The position numbers were made by a program, and so were the translations under genes. Positions 18,209 to 25,828 of a stretch of 64,000 nt of DNA are shown piece by piece. Each line of letters starts with the position of its first letter. The first letter of the stretch is position 1. This DNA is from Clostridium sp. KNHs205. GTDB taxonomy: Bacteria; Bacillota; Clostridia; Lachnospirales; Lachnospiraceae. The DNA lies in the NCBI RefSeq assembly GCF_000702945.1, contig NZ_JNLE01000003.1, positions 62,001 through 126,000 on the forward strand. Reading direction: 5' to 3'. The notes beneath the pieces were generated by a model. The model was not told the origin of the DNA. It made no database searches and saw only the letters and a list, made by a program, of their open reading frames with translations.

Positions 18209-19364
18209 ATCGGTTCCTCCTTAATTGCATATAACTTCCAAAGATAAAGAACACGGCAATAACTCCCATTAAAACAAGGTTCGTGTAAAATCTTTCAAAG
18301 TTATCGTACATATTGAGAGAATACAGGCAATCGGTAATCAACGCCGCAGGGTTTATCCGGTTTACAAAAGGAACTGTATGTTCCACAATATCCTTCATAT
18401 TATTTATCATAAGTCCGCTTAGGAAAGACAGTACAAGACTGATGACTGAAACCAAAGCATCCTTTATTGTTACAGAAATGCCTCCGATGGAACCAATGAA
18501 CGTCCCCATAGCCACGCCAATTACAGAACCGGCAAAAGCAGTCACAATAATCTGTGGTACTCTGTCTCCAAAATCAATTTTTAGTACCATGGTGAGATAA
18601 CCAATCAGCAGCAGAACGGAAGAGAAATCTACCAGGACGGAGCCACAGAAGTCAGCAACGATTACCGTAAGCTTATGGGCAGGTGATACCTCTCTTCTTG
18701 CACCAAGTGCCGACAGGTTTCCCTGGATATCCTCTACGCACCGTCTGCCGATAACAGATCCGTACATGCAGGTCATGGCTATCAATGCAAAGAAATACTG
18801 AGAAAGATTATCCATTTTAGCATTGGAATAGGATATTTCCTTGTTAAAGTCCATACTTTCTGAGAGTATGTTTATGGCAGCTTCCATTTTATCCGGATGA
18901 GTGCTTCCAATCTGTTCAATAACACTTTTATGTTTTAAGTACGTTTCCAGGAAAGATTTTATGATTGTCTGATTCAGGCCTTTGCCGCTTACGACTACCG
19001 AAATATTCTGTGAAGCTGCACCTTGTAAGGCTTTATCCTGTACTGACACAATAATTCCATCGACCTCTCCCCCTTTAAGCAGTGCTTCCCCCTTGGTCAT
19101 ATCTGTTTTTGTTATTTGAAACAGCTGGTCATCTGACTCTGTCCCCAGCTCCTCCAGTATTCCATCAAAGGTCTTATCTGCTCCGCTCTCCGTTACATAT
19201 GCAATAGGTACAGGAGAAAAATCATAATCGTCAGACTGCATGATCGTACCAAAAGACAGATAAAAGAAGGTCCCCAGCACAATTGGGAAAGCAAAGATCC
19301 ACCCCAGCAGATCCTTTTCACGGAACAGGGCTTTCAGTTTATATTTTAGCAAGTGAAAAAACAT
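18195..19364 (-). CDS. ABC-2 type permease (first of pair)
   Basis: A 389-residue permease with the same architecture as its downstream partner: TM1 at about 20-42, an extracytoplasmic domain of about 150 residues, and a C-terminal bundle including ALIAMTCMYGSVIGRRCVEDI. It is the second gene of the three-gene ATPase-permease-permease operon, 76 bp after the ATPase. Confidence 0.85.
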   Translation of the reverse strand: MFFHLLKYKLKALFREKDLLGWIFAFPIVLGTFFYLSFGTIMQSDDYDFSPVPIAYVTESGADKTFDGILEELGTESDDQLFQITKTDMTKGEALLKGGEVDGIIVSVQDKALQGAASQNISVVVSGKGLNQTIIKSFLETYLKHKSVIEQIGSTHPDKMEAAINILSESMDFNKEISYSNAKMDNLSQYFFALIAMTCMYGSVIGRRCVEDIQGNLSALGARREVSPAHKLTVIVADFCGSVLVDFSSVLLLIGYLTMVLKIDFGDRVPQIIVTAFAGSVIGVAMGTFIGSIGGISVTIKDALVSVISLVLSFLSGLMINNMKDIVEHTVPFVNRINPAALITDCLYSLNMYDNFERFYTNLVLMGVIAVFFIFGSYMQLRRNRYASI

Positions 19365-19440
19365 ACATTTATTCCTTTCTAAGCTCAGAATTCTCCCTAT
19401 ACATCATTCTTAAGCAATTAAATTCCTTCAGCTGTTAATA

Positions 19441-20382
19441 TTAATCCCTAAGCTCTTTACCGGTAATCTCAAGAAATACGTCATTTAAGGTGGGCAGTTC
19501 TGAATGTACCCTGCCAAAGGTGATCCCCTTTTCCTGGAGGTAATTCATAATATGAATCAGATTATGTTTACCGCCGTTGCATTTTACTGTGAGCTGTTCC
19601 TTCGCATACTCTGCAGAGTATACATGATTTATCTGTCTGATATTTTCAAGATCTTCATAAGGCAATGCCCTCATATCGATATAAATAGTTTCATTATTCT
19701 GAATCATCAGCTTCAGTTCGTTTGCTGTTCCATTTGCAATATTTTTTCCTTTATCCATTATAACAATTCTGGTACAGATTGCTTCCACCTCTTCCATATA
19801 GTGAGAGGTATAGATAATGGTAGTTCCCTGGCGGTTCAATTCAACAATTCCCTCCAGAATCTTATTACGGCTCTGGGGGTCTACGGCAACTGTTGGCTCA
19901 TCCAGAATAATCAGTTTGGGTTTATGAGCTATTCCGCAGGCAATATTTAAGCGCCGGAGCAATCCGCCAGAAAGCTTCTTTGGATAAAACTTCTGAAATT
20001 CCGTAAGCTCTACGAACTGTATAGCTTCTTCTACATATTTTTTTCTTGTGGCTTTCTCCTTCACATAAAGCCCGCAGAAAAAGTCAATATTCTCATAAAC
20101 CGTGAGGGTATCAAAAACAGCGACATTCTGTAGTATAACTCCAATATCACGTTTCAAAGAATAACTGTCCGGATTCATCTTCTGTCCAAATACTTCAATA
20201 TTTCCTTCTTCAAATTTCAGCAGTGACAGAAGGCAGCTTATGGTTGTTGTCTTTCCCGAACCGTTAGGTCCTAAAAGACCAAGAATCTCACCTTCCTTTA
20301 TTTCAAGGTTAAAATGATCAACCGCTGTCAGCTCTTTATATCGCTTGACCAGGTTATCAATTTTTACAACTGTCTGACTCAT
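19441..20382 (-). CDS. ABC transporter ATPase for the ABC-2 permease pair
   Basis: A 313-residue ATPase of the DRA/CcmA type: GPNGSGKTT (Walker A), LSGGLLRRLNIA (variant signature) and LIILDEPTVAVD (Walker B), with a C-terminal extension of about 90 residues typical of drug or antibiotic exporters. ATG 20382 is preceded by AAGGAGGA at 7 nt; the longer frame to 20409 has no better site. A perfect palindrome at 20418-20436 in the promoter region suggests a dedicated repressor encoded elsewhere. Confidence 0.9.
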   Translation of the reverse strand: MSQTVVKIDNLVKRYKELTAVDHFNLEIKEGEILGLLGPNGSGKTTTISCLLSLLKFEEGNIEVFGQKMNPDSYSLKRDIGVILQNVAVFDTLTVYENIDFFCGLYVKEKATRKKYVEEAIQFVELTEFQKFYPKKLSGGLLRRLNIACGIAHKPKLIILDEPTVAVDPQSRNKILEGIVELNRQGTTIIYTSHYMEEVEAICTRIVIMDKGKNIANGTANELKLMIQNNETIYIDMRALPYEDLENIRQINHVYSAEYAKEQLTVKCNGGKHNLIHIMNYLQEKGITFGRVHSELPTLNDVFLEITGKELRD

Positions 20383-20417
20383 CCAATAATCCTCCTTAGG
20401 TTTATTCACAATGATAT

Positions 20418-20436
20418 ATTACTAATATTTAGTAAT
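20418..20436 (-). promoter_or_regulatory. Perfect 8+8 bp palindrome upstream of the ABC-2 operon
   Basis: ATTACTAA-TAT-TTAGTAAT, centred 45 bp upstream of the ATPase start and downstream of a possible -35 (TTTACA, minus strand, about 20456-20461). It is placed like a repressor operator over the core promoter. The cognate regulator is not adjacent. Confidence 0.55.
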
Positions 20437-20532
20437 AATGGATAGTGTAGATTGTAAAAAGATAATGTGACAATTGTCATGAAAAATAGGACTGTTCAGG
20501 TAAGTATCAATATTAATTAACTGCCTGAATGA

Positions 20533-20569
20533 CAAAAATAGCTGCAGAACCTATACAGTTCCGCAGCTA
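20533..20569 (-). terminator. Terminator of the S41-like gene
   Basis: An 11-bp stem with one mismatch, AGCTGCAGAAC/GTTCCGCAGCT, followed on the minus strand by ATTTTTG, 14 bp past the stop at 20583. Confidence 0.85.
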
Positions 20570-20582
20570 CTTGCCTTTAAGT

Positions 20583-22073
20583 TCAGTTATTATTATTCTT
20601 AATCAGCCTTAGACAGGTATCCAGCGCTGTTTCATCTTTCCGGCGGTAATAATCCGGCTCTGTGCCGTATTCTTCGCTATTCCTGCCATCACCGGTTATT
20701 CCATATATGGGACTGTATTGAACTACCAGTCCAGTGTTAGGCAGGATAATATAAGCAGGATCAACACCGATTCCGTCACCTCCTGTTTGTTCCCCTACCA
20801 GAGCCGCAAACCCGGATTCTTTTGAAAACATGGCGGCGTATTCTGCGGAGGAATAATTCTGTGCGCTTACTAACAGCCATATCTTCCCTTTAAAAGCTGA
20901 CTTGTGATTTGGTTTGATCAGATAAGTCTCTTTCATAAAATAATCCAGCTGGGATATATCCTCTTTATTTATACCCTCAAGGTCCGGAAGTTCTGACAGA
21001 GGCAGCCATAGTCCTTCTGCAAGACCTTCTTTCAGATTGAGAAAATACTGATTGTTCAATCCTGCCTTCGCCAGTAAGTAGGTTGATACTGAATATGTTT
21101 TATCAGCCAGAGGCGCTACTACCAATTGATTATAATAATCCATCCCGCCGCCGGTATTCTTAGTAATATCGATGATAAGGTGGTCATAGCTTTGAACTTT
21201 CTCATAAAAGGGCAGCAATATCTGCTTATCTTCCTCATAAGTGCTCATATCAAAGGCTTCAATATCTACATAGGCAATTTTACCCTTCTCCAGTACCTTT
21301 GTTGTTACATTTGGTATGAATTCCGTCTCTTCCCAGCCGGTCCCACTGTCCTCTGAAAAACCCATTTCTTTGTTTCGTTCAATGACCTCTGCCTCCAACT
21401 CTTCATAGAAATCCCTCATAAGCTGATAGTTCTTCTCAGAAACAGGATTTTCCAGCTTGTCAATGTATCTTTGTAAGGTCTCCTTATATTGCGGAAAGGC
21501 TTCCACTGTGTCCTTCAGACTTTTCAGTTCATTGGCATATCGGTAGCCCCAGGCCTGAATATGACCCGTATATTGTAGTTCATTAATGAAGGCTCTGAGT
21601 AAAGTCCAGAAATCATCATCATTTCTGCAATCTTTTATCTGTTTTCGGTACTGTTCATAGCTTTCTTCCATATCCACGTTATGCTTGCGGTTCACCACCC
21701 CAAAATAGGGGTAGTTAGCCTGAAGCTCTTTATAAAGGGTATCAAAGTCATTCAGATATTTTTTGGGAGACAGACCCATCCAGCATTTTTCCCGGTCTGT
21801 CATCTCTGCTAACAAATCTTCCATAGTAACCGGTTGCCCTGTTACCGGCACCTGCTTACCGTTCTCCTCAACCACGGCCTCAGAAGGTACTGCCTCTTGT
21901 GTTACAGTGGTTTGATCGGCTGACTCTCGCCCCTTCTCTTCCTGTTCTTTTAGTTCAGCCGAGCTCTCCTCTACTGTGTCTAACTTCGTATTTTCGAAAC
22001 TATTTTTCAATTTAGGGGAACAACCTTCCAGGGCAAATACCAATATAATTAATAGGATTATTCTTTTTTTGAT
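20583..22073 (-). CDS. S41-peptidase-like lipoprotein, probable ATC start
   Basis: About 496 residues: a lipoprotein signal, a low-complexity acidic linker, an all-helical segment, and a C-terminal S41 (C-terminal processing peptidase/tricorn-like) domain with NYSSAEYAAMF as the likely serine region and VGEQTGGDGIG. The first standard start is TTG at 22043, which leaves only seven residues before the lipobox LEGC. Upstream in frame the sequence reads IKKRIILLIILVFALEGC, a textbook lipoprotein signal, preceded by GGGAGGTG at 6 nt from an ATC codon (22071-22073) and directly by a stop. I therefore place the start at this ATC. It follows the HlyD/MacB-like export genes on the same strand. Confidence 0.75.
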   Translation of the reverse strand: MKKRIILLIILVFALEGCSPKLKNSFENTKLDTVEESSAELKEQEEKGRESADQTTVTQEAVPSEAVVEENGKQVPVTGQPVTMEDLLAEMTDREKCWMGLSPKKYLNDFDTLYKELQANYPYFGVVNRKHNVDMEESYEQYRKQIKDCRNDDDFWTLLRAFINELQYTGHIQAWGYRYANELKSLKDTVEAFPQYKETLQRYIDKLENPVSEKNYQLMRDFYEELEAEVIERNKEMGFSEDSGTGWEETEFIPNVTTKVLEKGKIAYVDIEAFDMSTYEEDKQILLPFYEKVQSYDHLIIDITKNTGGGMDYYNQLVVAPLADKTYSVSTYLLAKAGLNNQYFLNLKEGLAEGLWLPLSELPDLEGINKEDISQLDYFMKETYLIKPNHKSAFKGKIWLLVSAQNYSSAEYAAMFSKESGFAALVGEQTGGDGIGVDPAYIILPNTGLVVQYSPIYGITGDGRNSEEYGTEPDYYRRKDETALDTCLRLIKNNNN

Positions 22074-22127
22074 TTATTCCACCTCCCTTCCTATACATAG
22101 TTATTGAGTCTGTTTATCTATATATCT

Positions 22128-22254
22128 TCTGCGTAAGCTTTGCTTCCATGGGATTTAGCTTTTCGGATATATTCACTTCTTAATGCTTCTATGAAACTTT
22201 AACTTTTCCACCTTTATTCACTTCTTAAGGCTTCTATGGGATTTAGTTTTGCTG
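22128..22254 (-). repeat. Tandem ~44-bp repeat derived from the permease gene 3' end
   Basis: The last about 12 codons of the FtsX-type permease gene (22214-22254) recur, degraded, at about 22171-22207 and 22128-22166. Shared blocks are TTCACTTCTTAA and GCTTCYATGGGATTTAG, at a spacing of 43-45 bp. The two extra copies are non-coding. Confidence 0.75.
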
Positions 22255-23404
22255 CCTTATTTGCCGGCAGATATCCGAATATGATTCCTATACCTGCTGA
22301 GATACCAAAGGAAATCAACACTACTGACAAGGTAGGCGTCGCATTAAAGCCTATGGCCTTACCGATTTCAATACTTGCAAATGCACCTAAAAGGATACCT
22401 ATTGTTCCGCCTATTCCGCTTGTAGTCCCGGCTTCCATTACAAACTGGCGCATAATATCTCTTTTTTTGGCCCCCAGAGATTTTCTGATACCAATCTCTC
22501 TGGTTCTTTCGGTTACGGATACCAACATGATGTTCATGATACCGATACCCGCTACCAGCAGGGAAATTCCTGCAATACCTGCAAGAAGTGCCGTCATCAT
22601 ACCAAGCTGAAGGTTTATCTCGTTTAACATATTTATCAGGTTGGTGGCAGAATAAAACTTCTTATCATGATAAATATTATACAGATAATCATTAATGTCT
22701 GAGGTTACTTTCTCCACCACATTGGTATCCTTTGCCACCAGGGAATAGCTGCTGATGCTTCCTATCCCCGCCTGTCTTGCACCGGTGGTGTAAGGTATGT
22801 AAATACAATTGTCATCGGACCACTCCACGTTATTTGCAGTTTCTTTTAAGATTCCTTTAATGGTATAGGCTTCTCCGCCAATTTTAATGGTATCTCCAAC
22901 TTTTGCTTTCTGACCAAAAACCTTTAAATCCACATAGCTGCCGATTACACAGGTTTTTTCCATGTTGGTTATATCCATGTAATTAATAAAACTGCCCTTT
23001 TCTACCGTCTTATCATTGAGGCTCGCATACTTTTCATCAACTCCCGTAATCTGAGCTCCTTCCATCTTGTCTGTTGCACCTTTTACAGTAGTCTGAAAGG
23101 CAACGTTAGGTATCACTGCCTTAACCGTGTCCTTATGCTCCTTAGCATATTGGTACATGTCTTCTTCGGTCAGTATTACATCTCCATTCCTTCCGATGAG
23201 GGAGACCGTAACGTTATTCACTCCCATTGATCCAAAGGAGTCTTTCATTTCCCTTGTCATTCCCTCCATCAGGCTGACCATGATAATGACCGAGGCAACA
23301 CCGATAATCATACCAAGCATGGTGAGGAAGGACCGCATTTTATTGCTTACGATGCTGCTCCAAGATAACTTAAATACCTGTATCAGACCCATGCTCTTCC
23401 TCAC
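22214..23404 (-). CDS. MacB/FtsX-type ABC permease
   Basis: A 396-residue permease: TM1 at about 20-42 (RSFLTMLGMIIGVASVIIMV), a MacB-type periplasmic core domain to about 270, then three helices with TERTREIGIRKSLGAKKRDIMRQF between the first two and the C-terminus PANKAAKLNPIEALRSE. It works with the ATPase encoded just upstream (35-bp overlap) and the HlyD-like adaptor to export peptides or drugs. Degenerate copies of its 3' end follow the stop. Confidence 0.92.
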   Translation of the reverse strand: MRKSMGLIQVFKLSWSSIVSNKMRSFLTMLGMIIGVASVIIMVSLMEGMTREMKDSFGSMGVNNVTVSLIGRNGDVILTEEDMYQYAKEHKDTVKAVIPNVAFQTTVKGATDKMEGAQITGVDEKYASLNDKTVEKGSFINYMDITNMEKTCVIGSYVDLKVFGQKAKVGDTIKIGGEAYTIKGILKETANNVEWSDDNCIYIPYTTGARQAGIGSISSYSLVAKDTNVVEKVTSDINDYLYNIYHDKKFYSATNLINMLNEINLQLGMMTALLAGIAGISLLVAGIGIMNIMLVSVTERTREIGIRKSLGAKKRDIMRQFVMEAGTTSGIGGTIGILLGAFASIEIGKAIGFNATPTLSVVLISFGISAGIGIIFGYLPANKAAKLNPIEALRSE

Positions 23405-24119
23405 TTTCCTTTAGAACATTTTTATATTTCTCAACCTTACCATCAAAGGATACCTTACCGTCTATAATCCTGATGACCCTTTGGGCCTCTGCTGCTATGG
23501 AATTATCATGGGTTATCAGAACAATGGTATTTCCTTCACGGTTCAAGTCTTTTAACAAATCAAGAACTTCTCTGCTGGTGCGTGAATCCAGGGCACCGGT
23601 GGGTTCATCTGCAAGAATCAGGGACGGATTGCCTGCCAGGGCTCTGGCTATGGATACCCTTTGCTGCTGTCCGCCGGATAATTGATTGGGCAGGTTTCTC
23701 CATTTATCGCCGATTCCCACCTTCTCAAGTACCTCCAATGCTCTTTTCTTTCGTTTTCCTTCACTTAAACCGGCATATAAAAGGGGAAGTGAAACGTTCT
23801 CCAGCAGGTTCTGCTTCGGCAGCAGATTATACTGCTGAAATACAAACCCAATCATTTTATTTCGTATTTCTGCCAGATAGTCCCCTTTCATTTTGCTAAC
23901 ATCCTGCCCTTTAAGAATATACTTTCCACTGGTGGGGGTATCCAGGGCACCAATGATATTCATCAAAGTGGATTTACCGCTTCCGGACTTTCCGACAATT
24001 GCAACGAACTCTCCCTGATATATCTTAATACTGATGCCATCATTGGCCCTGACCTGGGTATCGCCCATGTTATATACTTTCTGTATATCTATCATTTCAA
24101 TTAAAGGCTCAGCGCTCAT
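23370..24119 (-). CDS. MacB/LolD-type ABC ATPase
   Basis: A 249-residue ATPase with GKSGSGKSTLMNIIG (Walker A), FVFQQYNLLP (Q-loop), LSGGQQQRVSIARAL (signature) and LILADEPTGALD (Walker B). This is the mechanotransmission (MacB/LolCDE) class. It starts 8 bp after the adaptor gene stop and overlaps the permease gene by 35 bp. The usual C-terminus is extended by about 20 residues, which create the overlap. Confidence 0.93.
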   Translation of the reverse strand: MSAEPLIEMIDIQKVYNMGDTQVRANDGISIKIYQGEFVAIVGKSGSGKSTLMNIIGALDTPTSGKYILKGQDVSKMKGDYLAEIRNKMIGFVFQQYNLLPKQNLLENVSLPLLYAGLSEGKRKKRALEVLEKVGIGDKWRNLPNQLSGGQQQRVSIARALAGNPSLILADEPTGALDSRTSREVLDLLKDLNREGNTIVLITHDNSIAAEAQRVIRIIDGKVSFDGKVEKYKNVLKESEEEHGSDTGI

Positions 24120-24127
24120 GTCTCCTC

Positions 24128-25798
24128 CTATTCCGTCACAGTAACTTCTTCGTAATAGCCCATATCGCCGCCACCGATTCCACTGGTATCCACAAAGGGA
24201 ATATATACTTCGTCTCCCTCCTTCAGACCGGATTTTATTTCTACATAGGTACCATCGCTGATTCCAACCTCTACCTTAACCTCCTTAAAACCGTCAGGTA
24301 CACCCTCCGAATCCACAGACCCGTTGTCCTTATGACCTTTACCCTCTGCTTTGGTATCCTTATCTGCTGTTTTTACATATACAATATTGTCACGCATTAC
24401 TGCACCTGTGGGTACCATGAGCACATTATCTGACTTGGCAGTTATGATTTTTCCGGTTACATTCATTCCAGGAAGTAAATTCCCGGTTTTATCAATGCGG
24501 ATGGTGACCGGGTAAGTGGTAACACCGTTATTGGTGGTACTGTTCAGTCCGATTTTCTCTACTCTGCCTTCTATCTCTTCTCCGGGCAGGGCATCTGCGG
24601 TTATTCTGACTAACTGACCTACTGAGATATTTCTGATCTGCAACTCATCAATATTCATACGAAAGGTCATGGCAGACAGATCATAGACAATTGCCAGCGC
24701 CCCTTTGCTGCTGTCGGTTCCCGGATCTATGGTATCTCCCTTCTTCTTATTTTTAAGGATTACCTGACCGGATATAGGGGATTGAATGCTGTAATTCTCT
24801 AACTGATTTTTCTGGTTCTTAAGGGCCAGCTCCGCTTCCTTTAACGAAAGTTTACTGTCCTCAATTGCGTTGTTCATATCCTTTGAGGCCAGGGTATAGA
24901 TTGTGCTTCCGCTTTCCATATACCTGCCTTCCGCAAGCTTTAGCGTACTTATCTTTCCGGAACCCTCTGCCGTTATGGTCTGCTCAACACCTGCTCTGAA
25001 GGTACCGTTTGCAGCGCACTGCTCTGTGCCAATGCTTGCAAGGGCCAGTGCTCCGGCTGCAATTCCTCCCGGATTCTTTACTTTTATGGTTACTTTCCTG
25101 GTAGCTATATTACCGGCTATGGTCTCTTCCATGTCACTGACTGCGGTTACTTTTCCCTTTAGCTGTTCCAGTGTTGTGTCCATGGTTATGACCGCCTGCT
25201 TTCCAATCAGGCTGTCTTTTACCAGTGCCGAGAGAAAAGGTACCTCAAGATACATATAGTCACTGTTATAGATATCCGCAATATTGGCTCCGGCCTGAAT
25301 ATTGTCACCGGCTTTCACATAGAGCTTCTTAACATAACCTGAGATTTTGGCAGTCTGCTCCAGATCACCTAACTTTATCATGGAGTCATCATAGTTCCTT
25401 TTTGCTTTCTCAACGGATAAGTTTGCGGATTCTATACTGTTTTCCACATCTTTTGTGCTTATCTGGTATAAGAGATCTCCTTTTGACACCCTGTCGCCTT
25501 CCTCAAAAGGTGCCTCCAGCACTTCTCCTTTTACAAGAGCATTGACCTCGTATTTATCCAGGGGTTCAATGGTTCCTTTCCCGCTTAGCATGCTCTCTAC
25601 ATTACCTTTGGTAACTGTTGCTGTCTGTACTGACATTTGAGCCTGATTGCCGGCAGGCTTTAATAACTCCATGACCTTTCCCGCAATTACTGCAATTATA
25701 AGCAGGATAACTGTATATTTAATAACCTTTTTCCACTTTATATTCTTAAGATTTATTTTGCGCTTCGGCTTCACACTGCTTACTTCCTGTTGTGTCAT
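24128..25798 (-). CDS. HlyD/RND-type efflux adaptor protein
   Basis: A 556-residue membrane-fusion protein. One N-terminal helix (about 27-45) follows a basic cytoplasmic stretch. Two lipoyl/barrel-sandwich regions (VKGEVLEAPFEEGDRVSKGD and ISGQVILKNKKKGDTIDPG), an intervening helical hairpin and beta-barrel domains follow, with a K/G/D-rich insertion near 500-515. In Firmicutes such adaptors pair with MacB-like ATPases and FtsX permeases, as here. Its leader carries the hairpin plus GCAGATAGGAG module (25802-25825). Confidence 0.9.
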   Translation of the reverse strand: MTQQEVSSVKPKRKINLKNIKWKKVIKYTVILLIIAVIAGKVMELLKPAGNQAQMSVQTATVTKGNVESMLSGKGTIEPLDKYEVNALVKGEVLEAPFEEGDRVSKGDLLYQISTKDVENSIESANLSVEKAKRNYDDSMIKLGDLEQTAKISGYVKKLYVKAGDNIQAGANIADIYNSDYMYLEVPFLSALVKDSLIGKQAVITMDTTLEQLKGKVTAVSDMEETIAGNIATRKVTIKVKNPGGIAAGALALASIGTEQCAANGTFRAGVEQTITAEGSGKISTLKLAEGRYMESGSTIYTLASKDMNNAIEDSKLSLKEAELALKNQKNQLENYSIQSPISGQVILKNKKKGDTIDPGTDSSKGALAIVYDLSAMTFRMNIDELQIRNISVGQLVRITADALPGEEIEGRVEKIGLNSTTNNGVTTYPVTIRIDKTGNLLPGMNVTGKIITAKSDNVLMVPTGAVMRDNIVYVKTADKDTKAEGKGHKDNGSVDSEGVPDGFKEVKVEVGISDGTYVEIKSGLKEGDEVYIPFVDTSGIGGGDMGYYEEVTVTE

Positions 25799-25825
25799 TT
25801 AGTCTCCTATCTGCCTGTTCCGGCA
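25799..25825 (-). promoter_or_regulatory. Leader hairpin plus GCAGATAGGAG ribosome site of the adaptor gene
   Basis: The minus strand reads GCCGGAACAGGC (3-4 bp stem) directly followed by AGATAGGAG and, 5 nt later, the ATG at 25798. The same arrangement precedes the start codons at 10668 and 34359. Confidence 0.5.
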
Positions 25826-25828
25826 ATG

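Noticed and set aside
22043..22045. TTG as the start of the S41-like lipoprotein
   Set aside because: Would leave a signal peptide of only seven residues, and no ribosome site is placed for it; the upstream ATC with GGGAGGTG fits better, though TTG cannot be excluded.
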